NCBI RefSeq assembly: GCF_003797775.2 | Contig: NZ_CP060725.1 | Location: 310,001-374,000, forward strand | Origin: Sphingopyxis sp. OPL5 | Lineage (GTDB): Bacteria; Pseudomonadota; Alphaproteobacteria; Sphingomonadales; Sphingomonadaceae | DNA: 64,000 nt | Reading direction: 5' to 3' | Part shown: positions 28,118-38,830 of the stretch, in pieces | Position numbering within the stretch: position 1 is the first letter of the stretch | Layout: each line of letters starts with the position of its first letter | The notes under the pieces: model-generated | Database searches by the model: none | The model's input: the letters and a program-made list of their open reading frames with translations, nothing else | Told to the model about the DNA's origin: nothing | Program-made: the position numbers and the translations under genes

Positions 28118-28150
28118 GGAGCCCGCCCCAAAAGCGGGCTCCATTTTTAT
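28118..28150 (+). terminator. Rho-independent terminator of the TonB receptor gene
   Basis: A perfect 9-bp stem (GGAGCCCGC with its complement) around the 7-nt loop CCCAAAA is followed by ATTTTTAT. It begins 14 nt after the receptor stop. The T-tract runs right up to the possible first ATG of the next gene, so that gene needs its own promoter or read-through. Confidence 0.85.
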
Positions 28151-28163
28151 GGGCAATCCATCC

Positions 28164-28925
28164 ATGACCAAGATACTCGCAGGGCGCGTCGCGCTCGTCA
28201 CCGGCGCATCGCGCGGCCTCGGCCGCGACATCGCGCTCAAGCTCGCCGCCAATGGCGCGGCCGTAGCGCTGCTCGACCGCAAGGCGCATTGGGCCGAAGA
28301 CCTCGTCCAGCAAATCGAGGCCGACGGCGGCAAAGCCGTCGCGCTCGGCTGCGACGTCTCCGATCGCGACGCGCTGCATGAGGCGTTCGACAGCGCGGCG
28401 GCCGACCTCGGCGGCATCGACATCGTCGTCAACAACGCGATGTGGACCAAATATTCGCCGATCGACGGCATCGACGCCGAAAGCCTCGACAAGATGCTCG
28501 GGGTCGGCATCGCGGGCATTATCTGGGGTACCCAGGCCGCGGCGAAGCATATGCGGACGCGTGGCGGCGGGTCGATCGTCAACATCGCCTCGGTGTCGGC
28601 GCACATGGGGCTGCCGGGTGCGATGGTCTACTGCGGGATCAAGGCGGCGGTCGAGGGCATGACGCGCTCGTCGGCGATCGAACTCGCCCCCGAGGTCATC
28701 CGTGTCAACGCCGTCGCCCCCTCGACCGTCGCGACCGAAGGCGTGCGCGCGATGCTCGACGACGCGACCTTCGCGGCGCGCGTCGCGAGCACCCCCCTCG
28801 GCCGTCTCGGCGAAACCTCGGACATCGCCGAGGCGGTGCTCTTCTTCGCCGACAGCGCCCGCTCGGGCTTCGTCACCGGCCAGTCGCTGCTCGTCGACGG
28901 CGGTATCTCGATCGCCTTGCGCTGA
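28164..28925 (+). CDS. Short-chain dehydrogenase/reductase
   Basis: 253 residues, classical SDR. The cofactor motif VTGASRGLGRDIAL is near residue 12, the NNAG-type motif reads NNAMW, the Ser lies in IASVSA, and the catalytic pair is YCGIK. Two in-frame ATGs are possible: 28149, inside the terminator tail, and 28164, chosen because the SDR fold begins there; neither has a clear ribosome site. It oxidises or reduces an alcohol/ketone with NAD(P). It ends against the convergent SMP-30 gene. Confidence 0.88.
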   Translation: MTKILAGRVALVTGASRGLGRDIALKLAANGAAVALLDRKAHWAEDLVQQIEADGGKAVALGCDVSDRDALHEAFDSAAADLGGIDIVVNNAMWTKYSPIDGIDAESLDKMLGVGIAGIIWGTQAAAKHMRTRGGGSIVNIASVSAHMGLPGAMVYCGIKAAVEGMTRSSAIELAPEVIRVNAVAPSTVATEGVRAMLDDATFAARVASTPLGRLGETSDIAEAVLFFADSARSGFVTGQSLLVDGGISIALR

Positions 28926-28933
28926 GGATATTA

Positions 28934-29000
28934 CCGTAGCCCTGAGCCTGTCGAAGGGCGCTTCTCTGACAGGCGCCCTTCGACAGGCTCAGGGCTACGG
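28934..29000. repeat. Perfect 28-bp inverted repeat (CCCTTCGACAGGCTCAGGG family)
   Basis: Arms at 28934-28961 and 28973-29000 are exact complements around an 11-nt loop. The arms contain the AGCCTGTCGAAGGGC core, widespread in sphingomonad intergenic DNA. The element fills the space between two convergent genes, so it can form a very stable RNA hairpin for either transcript and likely ends transcription both ways. Confidence 0.85.
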
Positions 29001-29012
29001 TTCAAAACGCAG

Positions 29013-29879
29013 CTAAGCGTAAACCCCCTCGGCAATCCCCCGCGCATCGAGCCCGCGGATCGCCGTGATCCGCCCCGCATCGGGATGATCCGCCACCAGC
29101 CGATGCCCCGAATTGGCGATGCTCGTCAGGTACAGCGTGTCGAGCCCCGGCCCGCCGAATGCCGGGCACGACGGGAACGGCAGCGGCAGCGGGATCGAGC
29201 GCAGCAATTTACCCTGCGGCGAATAACAGGCCACCGCCTGCGCCAGCACCAGCGCCGCCCAGATCCGCCCCTCGCTATCGACCGTCGCGCCGTCGGGGCC
29301 CGATCCCTGCTCGCGGCAATCGACCAGGTCCTCGCGCGGCCCGATCGCCCCGCTTTCGAAATCGTAGCGATAACGCCGCAGATGCCCATCGAGGCTGTCG
29401 GCGAAATAGAGCGTCGCGCCATCGGGCGAGAAACTGATCGCATTGCCGATCGCCACCCCGCCCTCGAGCTGTGCCCAGCCGCCGTCGGCATCGAGGCGGA
29501 ACAGCGCCCCCGCGTCATCGTCATAACCCGTGCGCATCGACGCCGTCAGGAAACGCCCATGGCGGTCGGCCTTGCCATCGTTGAGCCGCGTCGCGGGCGC
29601 CATCACGGGGTGCGCGATCGCCGCCTCTTGGCCGCTTTCGGGATCGAACCGGTAAAAACCATCGGCCAGCGCGGCGATCAGGCCGTCCGATGCCAGCCCG
29701 ATGCTGCCGACCGGCTGTTCGAGCGTCCAGCGGCGCACATCGCCCCCTTCCGCATCGCTCGACAGGATTTCGGGCGCGATCGAATCGACCCAGTAAAGCC
29801 GTTCGCTGCGATGATCCCACAGCGGGCTTTCGCCCAGCCCGGCGACGCCGGCGGGCAACAGGTCGATGGCGACGGGCAT
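29013..29879 (-). CDS. SMP-30/gluconolactonase/LRE family lactonase
   Basis: 288 residues with the six-bladed propeller signatures of SMP-30: GLGESPLWDHRSERLYWVD (metal-binding Glu), TRLNDGKADRHGRF (Asn/Asp), AIGNAISFSPDG and YFADSLDGHL (Asn and Asp ligands). The family are divalent-metal lactonases. Downstream of a Baeyer-Villiger-type enzyme it could hydrolyse a lactone intermediate, though it is on a separate short transcript. Its start is 92 nt from the end of the IclR gene on the same strand. Confidence 0.9.
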   Translation of the reverse strand: MPVAIDLLPAGVAGLGESPLWDHRSERLYWVDSIAPEILSSDAEGGDVRRWTLEQPVGSIGLASDGLIAALADGFYRFDPESGQEAAIAHPVMAPATRLNDGKADRHGRFLTASMRTGYDDDAGALFRLDADGGWAQLEGGVAIGNAISFSPDGATLYFADSLDGHLRRYRYDFESGAIGPREDLVDCREQGSGPDGATVDSEGRIWAALVLAQAVACYSPQGKLLRSIPLPLPFPSCPAFGGPGLDTLYLTSIANSGHRLVADHPDAGRITAIRGLDARGIAEGVYA

Positions 29880-29974
29880 GATCTTCTCCTCTTGTGACGG
29901 CAGAGGATAGCCGCTGCACGCGAACGCGCGGCGCCGGTCGGTCCGGCGCCGCCGCTTATTTCAGATGCGATTGT

Positions 29975-30787
29975 TCATTCGGCCGCGATGGCGAATTCCT
30001 CACTCTCGTCGGAGCTGTCATCGCCGCGATAATCCTGCGGGAAGCGATGGTGGAATTCGGCGATCGTCTCGCGCATGATCTCGACGAACTCGGCGCGGCG
30101 CGGCGACAGCCTTTCGGTCGTGCCGCCGATCCCGATCACCAGCGGGATGCCATGGCTGCTGTTGCCCAGCGGCATCGCGATCGACGCGATCCCCGGCACC
30201 GGATGCTCGGGCCAGTAACAATAGCCCGTGTGGCGGATCCAGCGGATCCGGCTCATCACATCCTCCAGCGTGATCGCCTTGTCGGGATTGAGCTCATAAT
30301 AGTTGGAATAACGATAGATTTTGTCGATCTCGCGGTCGCGCATCCGGCTCATCAGCGCCATCCCCGCGGTCGCGTCGAGCATCAGCCGCATCTCGCCCGG
30401 ATTGGGCGGGCGCTTGTGCGGATGGTCGGGGGTACGCATCGTCACATATTGGATGAACAGGTCGTTCTGCGTGACGAGGACGACGGTTTCCTCGGTCTTG
30501 CGGAACAGCTCGTCGATCAGCCAGTTATAGCCATTGCCATAGGCGACATGGCCGTAAAGCCAGCTGCCGAGCGAGGCGACCTGCAGCGTCGGCAGGTAAG
30601 TCCGCGTCTTGCGATTATAGTTGAGATAGCCTTCGATCACCATGCTTTTGAGCAGATTGGTCGTGCTCGACTGCGGATAGCCGAGCGCCGAATAAATCTC
30701 GTTGAGCCGCAACGGCTCGCGGCGGTCGCGGAACAGTTCGAGCACTTCAAAGGTGCGCGATGCCGATTTGACGGGTTTTCTCTTCAT
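29975..30787 (-). CDS. IclR-family transcriptional regulator
   Basis: 270 residues. The N-terminal winged helix-turn-helix covers about 8-70 (SASRTFEVLELFRD, LRLNEIYSALGYPQSSTTNL). The C-terminal effector domain contains DATAGMALMSRM and PGIASIAMPLGNSSHGIPLV. The start is supported by GGTGGAGAG directly ahead of it. IclR proteins often control aromatic and lipid catabolism and bind palindromes; a perfect 18-bp palindrome lies upstream in its own promoter region. It could regulate the SMP-30 gene downstream, the hydrolase and the island. Confidence 0.92.
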   Translation of the reverse strand: MKRKPVKSASRTFEVLELFRDRREPLRLNEIYSALGYPQSSTTNLLKSMVIEGYLNYNRKTRTYLPTLQVASLGSWLYGHVAYGNGYNWLIDELFRKTEETVVLVTQNDLFIQYVTMRTPDHPHKRPPNPGEMRLMLDATAGMALMSRMRDREIDKIYRYSNYYELNPDKAITLEDVMSRIRWIRHTGYCYWPEHPVPGIASIAMPLGNSSHGIPLVIGIGGTTERLSPRRAEFVEIMRETIAEFHHRFPQDYRGDDSSDESEEFAIAAE

Positions 30788-30920
30788 CTCTCCACCCCAA
30801 CAACGACAGCGCTGAAGCCATCTGTGGCCGGTCAATCTGCCGCCTTGCGGGCGGTCTCTGCTGCGCGCACGATAGCGGCCCGCCTCCGCCGGACGGGCAA
30901 AAGCGTGACTTCGATCGGTC

Positions 30921-30938
30921 ATATCACATATGTGATAT
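30921..30938. promoter_or_regulatory. Perfect 18-bp palindrome, probable operator
   Basis: ATATCACATATGTGATAT is self-complementary over all 18 bases and AT-rich in a GC-rich setting. It lies 133 nt upstream of the iclR-type start and just beyond the hydrolase stop. It is a good candidate for IclR autoregulation or for a GntR/CRP-type protein. No second copy was seen in the window by eye. Confidence 0.6.
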
Positions 30939-30948
30939 CCGGTGAAGC

Positions 30949-31833
30949 TCAGGACATGGGTGGCAAACCCGCCAGATGCGCGGCGATCCGCGCCCCCCAG
31001 GCGGCGCGCAGCCGCGGCGGCCCGTCATGCGCCATCTGCTCGTCGATCTCGATGATCGCACCCGATATGGCCTCCGCCGTCTCGAGCGCGCGCGCGAGCG
31101 GAATGACCTTGTCGTGGCGGCCATGGAGGATCAGCGTCGGCACGCACAGCGCGCCGAGCGCGGGGCGCAGGTCGGGCGCCGCAAGGCTGGCAGCGAAATG
31201 GCGTGCGGTGCCGCCGCGATGCACGCCGTGGCGCCAGGCTGTCCGCGCCTCCTCGGCAACGCGCCCCGCGTCGAAATCCGCCGCCATGCCGTTCGCCTGC
31301 GCGACGCCGAGCTGGCGTGCGGCATAGCTATTCTCGTCGGGGATATGGTCGGCAGCAAGCCGGTCGAGCGCGGCATCGGGAACCGCGTCGGCCATCGACC
31401 GGCTCATCGCCATCACCAGCGACAGGCTGAGCACGCGCCCGGGCGCCTGCACCGCCAGTTGCTGCGCGACCAGCCCGCCGATCGAGCGTCCGACCAGATG
31501 CACCGCACCGATCTTCTCGGCTTCCATCACCGCAAGCACATCGGCCGCCATATCGGCGATGCCATAAGGCGGCGGCGCATCGCCCTGCCCCAGCGCCGCG
31601 GCCTTGACCGCATGCAGGTCGGGCACATCATCGACCAGCGCGGTCGAACGTCCGGTATCGCGGCTGTCGATGCGGATCGGCACGAAGCCCGCCGCGACGA
31701 GCGGCGCGCAAAAGCCATAATCGAAATCGGTCGACGGACGCCCTGCCCCAGCCAGCAGGATCACGACGGGCCCGTTGCCCGCCGCCATGCGCTCATAATG
31801 GATGGTGACGGCACCGTTCGTCGCGAAGGCCAT
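30949..31833 (-). CDS. Alpha/beta hydrolase
   Basis: 294 residues. The alpha/beta-hydrolase core has the nucleophile elbow GRSIGG with Ser117, an oxyanion segment VVILLAGAGRPS, an acid near LILHGRHDKVIPL and a His near EQMAHDGP. The start follows GAGGAG by 7 nt. The family includes C-C bond hydrolases, esterases and lactonases; in a ring-degradation island a C-C or ester hydrolase is plausible but unproven. It is divergent from the MFS transporter gene. Confidence 0.88.
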   Translation of the reverse strand: MAFATNGAVTIHYERMAAGNGPVVILLAGAGRPSTDFDYGFCAPLVAAGFVPIRIDSRDTGRSTALVDDVPDLHAVKAAALGQGDAPPPYGIADMAADVLAVMEAEKIGAVHLVGRSIGGLVAQQLAVQAPGRVLSLSLVMAMSRSMADAVPDAALDRLAADHIPDENSYAARQLGVAQANGMAADFDAGRVAEEARTAWRHGVHRGGTARHFAASLAAPDLRPALGALCVPTLILHGRHDKVIPLARALETAEAISGAIIEIDEQMAHDGPPRLRAAWGARIAAHLAGLPPMS

Positions 31834-32020
31834 GGCTGCTTCTCCTCGCCCGCCCGTCTGCGCGCCGCACGACACCTCGGCGAGCGCGATGCGCGCGCGG
31901 GGTGACAAATCAGCATGGGGATAATGGCCAACCTTCGCGCTCTCGCCCAGTCGTCTTGCCAGCCTAAGCCTAGAGTGGCGCCTGCGAAGAACGGGCAAAG
32001 CGCCCGCCATGGAGAGGCCG

Positions 32021-33349
32021 ATGACCAGCGACACGATCACCCCCGACACGGCCCGGCCCGCGTCCATGCCCTATGGCGCGCTGTTCCTGCTGATGACGGT
32101 TTACGCCTTCAACATGCTCGACCGCCAGATCGTGACGATCCTCGTCGAGCCGATGAAGGCCGACCTCGGCCTCGCCGACTGGCAGATCGGGATGATCAGC
32201 GGCCTCGCCTTCGCGCTCTTCTACACCCTGCTCGGCATCCCGCTCGCGCGCATCGCCGATCGCGGCAACCGCGTCGGCATGATCGCGATCGCGCTCGCGG
32301 TGTGGAGCGGCTTCACCGCGCTCTGCGGCCTCGCGCGCAACTTCACCGAATTGCTGCTCGCACGCATCGGCGTCGGCGTCGGCGAGGCCGGCTGCACCCC
32401 GGCGGCGCACAGCCTGATCACCGATTATGTCCCGCGCGAACAACGCGGCCGCGCGCTCGCGCTCTATTCGCTGGGGGTGCCCGTCGGCTCGCTCGCCGGT
32501 CTCGTCCTCGGCGGCATCCTGCTCGCGACGCTCGGCTGGCGCGCCGCCTTCCTGATCGCGGGCGTGCCCGGCATCCTGCTCGCGATCATCGTCTGGTTCA
32601 CCCTCGACGAGCCGCGCAAGCGCGCGATCACGCCGCAGACGCCCGCCGCGCCGCACATGCCGCTGGGTCAGGTGCTCGCGACCTTGCGCGGCTTGCCGAG
32701 CTTCTGGCTCATCTCCTTCGGCACCGCGATGGGCGCCTTCGGCTATTATGGCCAGGCGTCCTTCTTCGGCTCGCTCTACATGCGCACCCATGTCGCGGGC
32801 ATCGACGCGCTGGCGGCGAGCTGGGGCGTGCCGTCCACGGTGTTCCTCGGCCTCAGCCTCGGGCTGATCGTCGGGTTCGTCGGCATGGTCGGCACCTTCG
32901 TCGGCGGCCAGCTCGCCGACCGCGCCGCGCGGCGCGGGATCAGGGGCTATACGCTCGTCCCCTCGACCTCGCTCGTCATCGCGGCGCCGCTGTTCGCGGG
33001 CGCCGCACTCGCCCCGACCGTGTCTTTGTCCTTCGCCTTTTTGAGCGGTGCGATCTTCGTCCACGCGCTCAACTATGGCTCGGTCTTCGCGTCGGTGCAG
33101 ACGCTCGTCCCCGCGCGCGTCCGCGCGATGGCGGCGGCGGTGCAATTGTTCGTGACCAATGCGATCGGCCTCGCGCTGGGGCCGCTGTTCGTCGGCATCG
33201 CGAGCGACCTGCTCGCCCCGTCGCTGGGTAGCGAACAAGGCCTGCGCGTAGCGATGGCGCTCGTCGCGCTGCCGCTCGCGATCGGGTCGCTGCTGTTCTG
33301 GCTGGCGGGGCGCCGGATCGAGGCCGACGAGGCGAAGCAGGGCGCCTAG
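32021..33349 (+). CDS. MFS transporter (Spinster-like)
   Basis: 442 residues with 12 predicted hydrophobic segments. The N-terminal motif FNMLDRQIVTILVEPMKADL and the loop RIADRGNR are typical of the spinster-like MFS group abundant in aromatic and lipid degraders. The ATG at 32021 is preferred over 32009 because GGAGAGG precedes it at good spacing. It likely moves the island's substrate or an acidic intermediate across the inner membrane. Confidence 0.9.
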   Translation: MTSDTITPDTARPASMPYGALFLLMTVYAFNMLDRQIVTILVEPMKADLGLADWQIGMISGLAFALFYTLLGIPLARIADRGNRVGMIAIALAVWSGFTALCGLARNFTELLLARIGVGVGEAGCTPAAHSLITDYVPREQRGRALALYSLGVPVGSLAGLVLGGILLATLGWRAAFLIAGVPGILLAIIVWFTLDEPRKRAITPQTPAAPHMPLGQVLATLRGLPSFWLISFGTAMGAFGYYGQASFFGSLYMRTHVAGIDALAASWGVPSTVFLGLSLGLIVGFVGMVGTFVGGQLADRAARRGIRGYTLVPSTSLVIAAPLFAGAALAPTVSLSFAFLSGAIFVHALNYGSVFASVQTLVPARVRAMAAAVQLFVTNAIGLALGPLFVGIASDLLAPSLGSEQGLRVAMALVALPLAIGSLLFWLAGRRIEADEAKQGA

Positions 33350-33379
33350 AATATTGATGACATTGGATTAATACACCTC

Positions 33380-33460
33380 GTCATTGCGAGCGCAGCGAAG
33401 CAATCCAGAGCGGATTACGCCACTCTGGATTGCCGCGTCGCTTCGTTCCGCGCAATGACG
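33380..33460. repeat. Imperfect inverted repeat, GTCATTGCGAG family, copy 2
   Basis: Left arm GTCATTGCGAGCGCAGCGAA with CAATCCAGAG pairs with the right part CTCTGGATTG and CGCAATGACG. It is a better preserved copy of the element at 9698-9779. It sits between convergent genes and may terminate both. Confidence 0.8.
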
Positions 33461-33483
33461 ATTCAATCTCATGTCATCGCGCG

Positions 33484-34596
33484 CTAGCGCGTCATCTCCG
33501 CAAACCGCGCCTTGTGATAATCACGATCCCCATGCGACAGGTCGAGCATCATCTGGCGGCGCAAATGATGGCTGACGATCAGTTCCTCGCTCGTCCCCAC
33601 CCCGCCGTGGAGCTGCACCGCCTGCTGCGCCACCGCGATACCGCATTGCGCGACGCGGACCTTCGCCGCCGCGATGAGCGACCTCGCGTCGCCCCCGCCC
33701 GCGAGCTGCGACGCCGCGACCATCATCAGCGCGCGCGCTTCCTCGCACGCGACGCTCATGTCGACGACCTTGTGCTGGACGACCTGGAAGCTGCCGATCG
33801 GCGCCCCGAACTGCTGGCGCGTGCGGACATAGTCGAGCGTCGCCTCGACCGCCGCCTCCATCGACCCCACCGCCTCGGCGAGGTGCGCGACGATCGCAAG
33901 GTCGAGCGCCGCCTCGATCCGCTCCGCCGCTTCGCCCACCGTGCCGACCGGGATGCCCGCGACACCTTCGAGCGCGAGGCTGCAATGGCGATGGCTGTCG
34001 ACCGCGCGGAACCGCTGGACACTCAGCCCCTCGGCGCTCGCCGGAACCAGGAACAGGCCGACGCCGTCGCGCTCGCCCGAAGTTCCCGCGCTGCGAGCCG
34101 ACACCAGATACCAGTCGGCGTCGGCGCCATCCTCGACATGCGCCTTGGCCCCCGTCAGCCTGAAGCCATCGCCGTCAGCAACCACACGGGTCGAAATGGA
34201 CGCGATATCAAAACCTTCCTCCTCGACCAGCGCCGCGGCGATGCGCACCTGCCCCGCCCCGACCTTCTCGAGCAGCGCCGCGCAATGCTCGCCCCCGCCC
34301 GCGATCAGCGCCGCCGGCAGCACGCAATGGCTGACATAGGCATCGGTCATCAGGTGCCGGCCGACAGCTTCCATGATCGCCATCACCTCGACCGGCCCGC
34401 CGCCGAGCCCACCGTCTTCCTCGGCGATCGGCAGCATCAGCCACCCCAGCTCGGCCATCTTGCCCCAACGCTGCGCGGCACCTTCGCCAACTTCCGCCAG
34501 CCGCTTCAACCGCTCGGCGGCATTCCATTCCTCCGCACCGAAGCGTTCGGCGCTGTCGCGCAGCATTTGCTGCTCGTCGTTAAAGGCGAACTGCAT
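33484..34596 (-). CDS. Acyl-CoA dehydrogenase, small-subunit-like
   Basis: 370 residues. It starts MQFAFNDEQQMLRDSAERFG and has the C-terminal dehydrogenase helices YVRTRQQFGAPIGSFQVVQH and VQLHGGVGTSEELIVSHHLR. Like the protein at 5018 it shows a weak middle domain, fitting the partner half of a heteromeric acyl-CoA dehydrogenase. The probable partner is encoded just upstream, with a 12-nt gap. It probably desaturates a bulky acyl-CoA. Confidence 0.87.
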   Translation of the reverse strand: MQFAFNDEQQMLRDSAERFGAEEWNAAERLKRLAEVGEGAAQRWGKMAELGWLMLPIAEEDGGLGGGPVEVMAIMEAVGRHLMTDAYVSHCVLPAALIAGGGEHCAALLEKVGAGQVRIAAALVEEEGFDIASISTRVVADGDGFRLTGAKAHVEDGADADWYLVSARSAGTSGERDGVGLFLVPASAEGLSVQRFRAVDSHRHCSLALEGVAGIPVGTVGEAAERIEAALDLAIVAHLAEAVGSMEAAVEATLDYVRTRQQFGAPIGSFQVVQHKVVDMSVACEEARALMMVAASQLAGGGDARSLIAAAKVRVAQCGIAVAQQAVQLHGGVGTSEELIVSHHLRRQMMLDLSHGDRDYHKARFAEMTR

Positions 34597-34608
34597 CGCT
34601 AATCTCCC

Positions 34609-35790
34609 TCAAAGCCCGAGCGCGCGGCGCGCGATGATGTTGCGCTGGATCTCGCTCGACCCGCCGTAAATGGTGGTGACACGCGCATAGAGCGCGCCTT
34701 TCAGCGCGAAGGGCATATCCTCGGGCAGCACGCTCGCATCGTCGAGCGCCGCGAAATGCTGTGCCTTCGGTCCCAGCGTCTCGACCCACAAAGCGGTCGC
34801 CTGCTGCGTCAGTTCGGACCAGCGCAGCTTGACCATCGATCCGCGCGGCCCGGAGTCGGCGCCCGCCGCGGCATCGGCCATCAGCCGCAACACCATCGCC
34901 TGCACCGCCAGTGCCTCGATCTCGACCTGCGCCAGTTTCGCCTTGAACTCGGGCTTGTCGATTAGCAGGCCGTGCGCGGTCTTGCGACGCGTCGCGGCCT
35001 CGCGCACCGCGCGCAGCGTCTGCGGCAGGAACATCGCGGTCGCCGCGGCGACCATGCGCTCGCGGTCGAGCAGCACTTTGCCGTAATTCCAGCCCATGCC
35101 CTCCTCGCCGACGACATTGGCGGCGGGAATGCGGACGTCGTCGAGGAACACCTCGTTGGTGTGATGCTTCTCATCGAGCGTGTGGATCGGACTCACCCGG
35201 ATACCGGGCGTGTCCATGTCGACGAGCATCAGCGAAATGCCCTGCTGGCGCCGCCCCTCGTTCGACGTGCGCGCGAGCACGAACATGCGGTCGGCGACAT
35301 GCGCATAGCTCGTCCACATCTTATGTCCGTTGATCACATACTCATCGCCTTCGCGATCGGCACGCGTACGCAGCGCCGCAAGGTCCGACCCCGCCCCCGG
35401 CTCCGAATAGCCCTGGCACCACCAATCCTCGCCGCTGATGATCCGCGGCAGGTAGAAATCCTTCTGCGCCTGGCTGCCATAGGTGAAGATGATCGGCCCG
35501 ATCAGTTCGAGCCCCTGGTGGAACTGCGCGGGCGCATCGGCCGCCGACGCCTCCGACCAGAAGATGTGAAGCTGCTGCGGCGTCCAGCCGGTGCCGCCAT
35601 ATTGCTTCGGCCAGGTCGGCGCCCCCCAGCCGCGATCGGCAAGGCGGCGCTGATAGGCGACCAGATTTTCGGGCGACAGGCGCAGCCCGGCGCGGACGGT
35701 CTTTTTCCAGTCCTCGGGAATCGAGTTCGCGAAAAACTCGCGTAGCTCCTGCTGAAACGCCCGGTCTGCGGGTGCCAGGTCCAGATTCAT
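34609..35790 (-). CDS. Acyl-CoA dehydrogenase, large-subunit-like
   Basis: 393 residues, complete. The FAD/substrate motif is WWCQGYSEPGAGSDLAALRT, followed by GHKMWTSYAHVADRMFVLAR, and the end is YGGSSEIQRNIIARRALGL. ATG at 35790 is chosen because GGGAG lies upstream and MNLDLAPADRAFQQEL is the usual family start. With the next gene it repeats the large/small dehydrogenase pairing of the first operon. It is divergent from the CoA ligase at 35974. Confidence 0.92.
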   Translation of the reverse strand: MNLDLAPADRAFQQELREFFANSIPEDWKKTVRAGLRLSPENLVAYQRRLADRGWGAPTWPKQYGGTGWTPQQLHIFWSEASAADAPAQFHQGLELIGPIIFTYGSQAQKDFYLPRIISGEDWWCQGYSEPGAGSDLAALRTRADREGDEYVINGHKMWTSYAHVADRMFVLARTSNEGRRQQGISLMLVDMDTPGIRVSPIHTLDEKHHTNEVFLDDVRIPAANVVGEEGMGWNYGKVLLDRERMVAAATAMFLPQTLRAVREAATRRKTAHGLLIDKPEFKAKLAQVEIEALAVQAMVLRLMADAAAGADSGPRGSMVKLRWSELTQQATALWVETLGPKAQHFAALDDASVLPEDMPFALKGALYARVTTIYGGSSEIQRNIIARRALGL

Positions 35791-35973
35791 GATCGCATCT
35801 CCCATCGATTGCGACGGACCTAGCCGCAGCAACGCGCGGCTGGCGCGCTAGCGGGGCGGGATCGTGCGACTTTCCCAAATGTGATTGTCGAGGTGCGCCG
35901 GTCGCCGCGCTTCGCGCCGCTCGCGGTCTGGGCAATCGTCGCGGCAATCAAGGGATCGAAAGGGAGAGAGTTG

Positions 35974-37618
<1,645 letters not shown>

Positions 37619-37626
<8 letters not shown>

Positions 37627-38089
37627 TCGCGAAGACGTGATACATCGGGCCGTCGTCGGTGCGCATGCCATTGGCGACGGCGACGGTCCGGTTGAGCCAG
37701 TCATAATCGGGGTGGCCGGTGACGAAGCGCGGCGTCGTGCGCAGATAGAGATCCTCATAAGGCCCCGGCTCGCGGCGCGCGAAACGCGCCGCCGCCTCAG
37801 GCGAGGTCGGCGCCATCAGCCCGGTATACTGCATCGCGATCCGCGCGCCGTCGTCGGTTTCCAGCGATGTGCGCACATCGATGATCATCGTGCCGTCACC
37901 GCGCCAGGTCACCCAGTCGGCGCCATCGGGCATCACCCGCCCGCGCAGGCGCGGCCCTTCGAACGTGCCTCCGTGGACCGGGAAAATCCCCATCCGGCCC
38001 TCGCCGCCGATCGGCTGCGCTTTGTCATAAGCGACGTTCAGTCGCATCACGAACAGCGGCTCCCACGCCAGTGTTTCGATCCCCATCAT
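37619..38089 (-). CDS. DUF3237 family protein
   Basis: 156 residues with the DUF3237 beta-barrel pattern: LFVMRLNVAYDKAQPIGG, then GRVMPDGADWVTWRGDGTM, then the end RTTPRFVTGHPDYDWLNR. No catalytic role is known for the family. The start at 38089 is fixed by overlap with the upstream SnoaL stop and by AAGGGAGAGG just ahead. The short operon with SnoaL suggests a joint pathway role. Confidence 0.85.
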
Positions 38090-38622
38090 GCCTCTCCCTT
38101 CGCGGTGGTACCGAACAGCGCGTAGACCGGATCGGCAGGCCAGCGCCTGCCGACCGACTTGCGATGCGCGAACCGTTCGGCCTCGCTCTTGTCGGGCGCC
38201 GGGCGTTCGTCGACCCAGTCGAAGACGACCACGCGGTCGGCGACCCGCCATTCGCCCGCGCGTTTCTCGAAGCGATCGACATAGCGCCCCGCCATGTAAA
38301 GCTCGACCAACGCGCCTTCGCCGCCGGGCTGGCGCTGCAAGGCGGTGAAATAGCTTTCGACCGCCGCCTCGTCGCCGCGCAGCTCGATCAATATATTGTG
38401 GATCTGGTGAATGCCGCGCTCGATCGACGGCAGCGCCTGCATCGCCCAGTCGACAAAGCCGTCGGTGGTACCATTATAGGCGCCATGATCGTCGGTGCCC
38501 CCGGGCCAACAGGCCGACCGCAATATCGCCTCGTCGCACCGGTCGATCCCGCGGCAATAGCGAAACAGGCAATCGCGGATCATCTCGCGATCCCAAAGCG
38601 CGGCAATCGTCTGCGCCGACAT
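38086..38622 (-). CDS. SnoaL-like (NTF2-fold) protein
   Basis: 178 residues of the SnoaL_4/ring-hydroxylating beta-subunit-like group. The start is MSAQTIAALWDREMIRDCLF, followed by FRYCRGIDRCDEAILRSACW, which is the common family signature. Another ATG lies 6 nt upstream (38628); 38622 is preferred because GAGGAG lies 7 nt ahead of it. It could be a dehydratase, an isomerase or an unpaired small subunit for a Rieske oxygenase. It is divergent from the LacI-locus esterase. Confidence 0.85.
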   Translation of the reverse strand: MSAQTIAALWDREMIRDCLFRYCRGIDRCDEAILRSACWPGGTDDHGAYNGTTDGFVDWAMQALPSIERGIHQIHNILIELRGDEAAVESYFTALQRQPGGEGALVELYMAGRYVDRFEKRAGEWRVADRVVVFDWVDERPAPDKSEAERFAHRKSVGRRWPADPVYALFGTTAKGEA

Positions 38623-38801
38623 GTCCATCTCCTCTTCGCGCCAATCGGGCGCCTTGCGCCCCAAAGGCCGACGCTAGACGCCGGCGCCGCGCCCGGCGAG
38701 CATCGCTCGCCCGCCGTGCGCGATTATCGCGTGGATGATGGACCGAAACCGGCAGGCCGATGACCCGCCCCGAAAGGTCGTTGGACAAATGCCCTTCGCG
38801 T

Positions 38802-38815
38802 TGTTATCGATGTCA
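38802..38815. promoter_or_regulatory. LacI-type operator 1 (TGNTATCGATNTCA)
   Basis: TGTTATCGATGTCA ends 15 nt before the esterase start at 38831. It matches three other sites in this locus (41713, 41779, 50679) and is a near-palindrome with a central CG, the usual shape of LacI-family operators. It would control the esterase and the regulator gene behind it, giving autoregulation. Confidence 0.75.
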
Positions 38816-38830
38816 TCGGAAGGATATTCG

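Noticed and set aside
24970..28131. A 1053-codon open frame on the minus strand
   Set aside because: It lies antisense to the TonB receptor and runs into the enoyl-CoA hydratase in the wrong frame. The product is a low-complexity Asp/Val/Arg-rich string, typical of a shadow frame in high-GC DNA.
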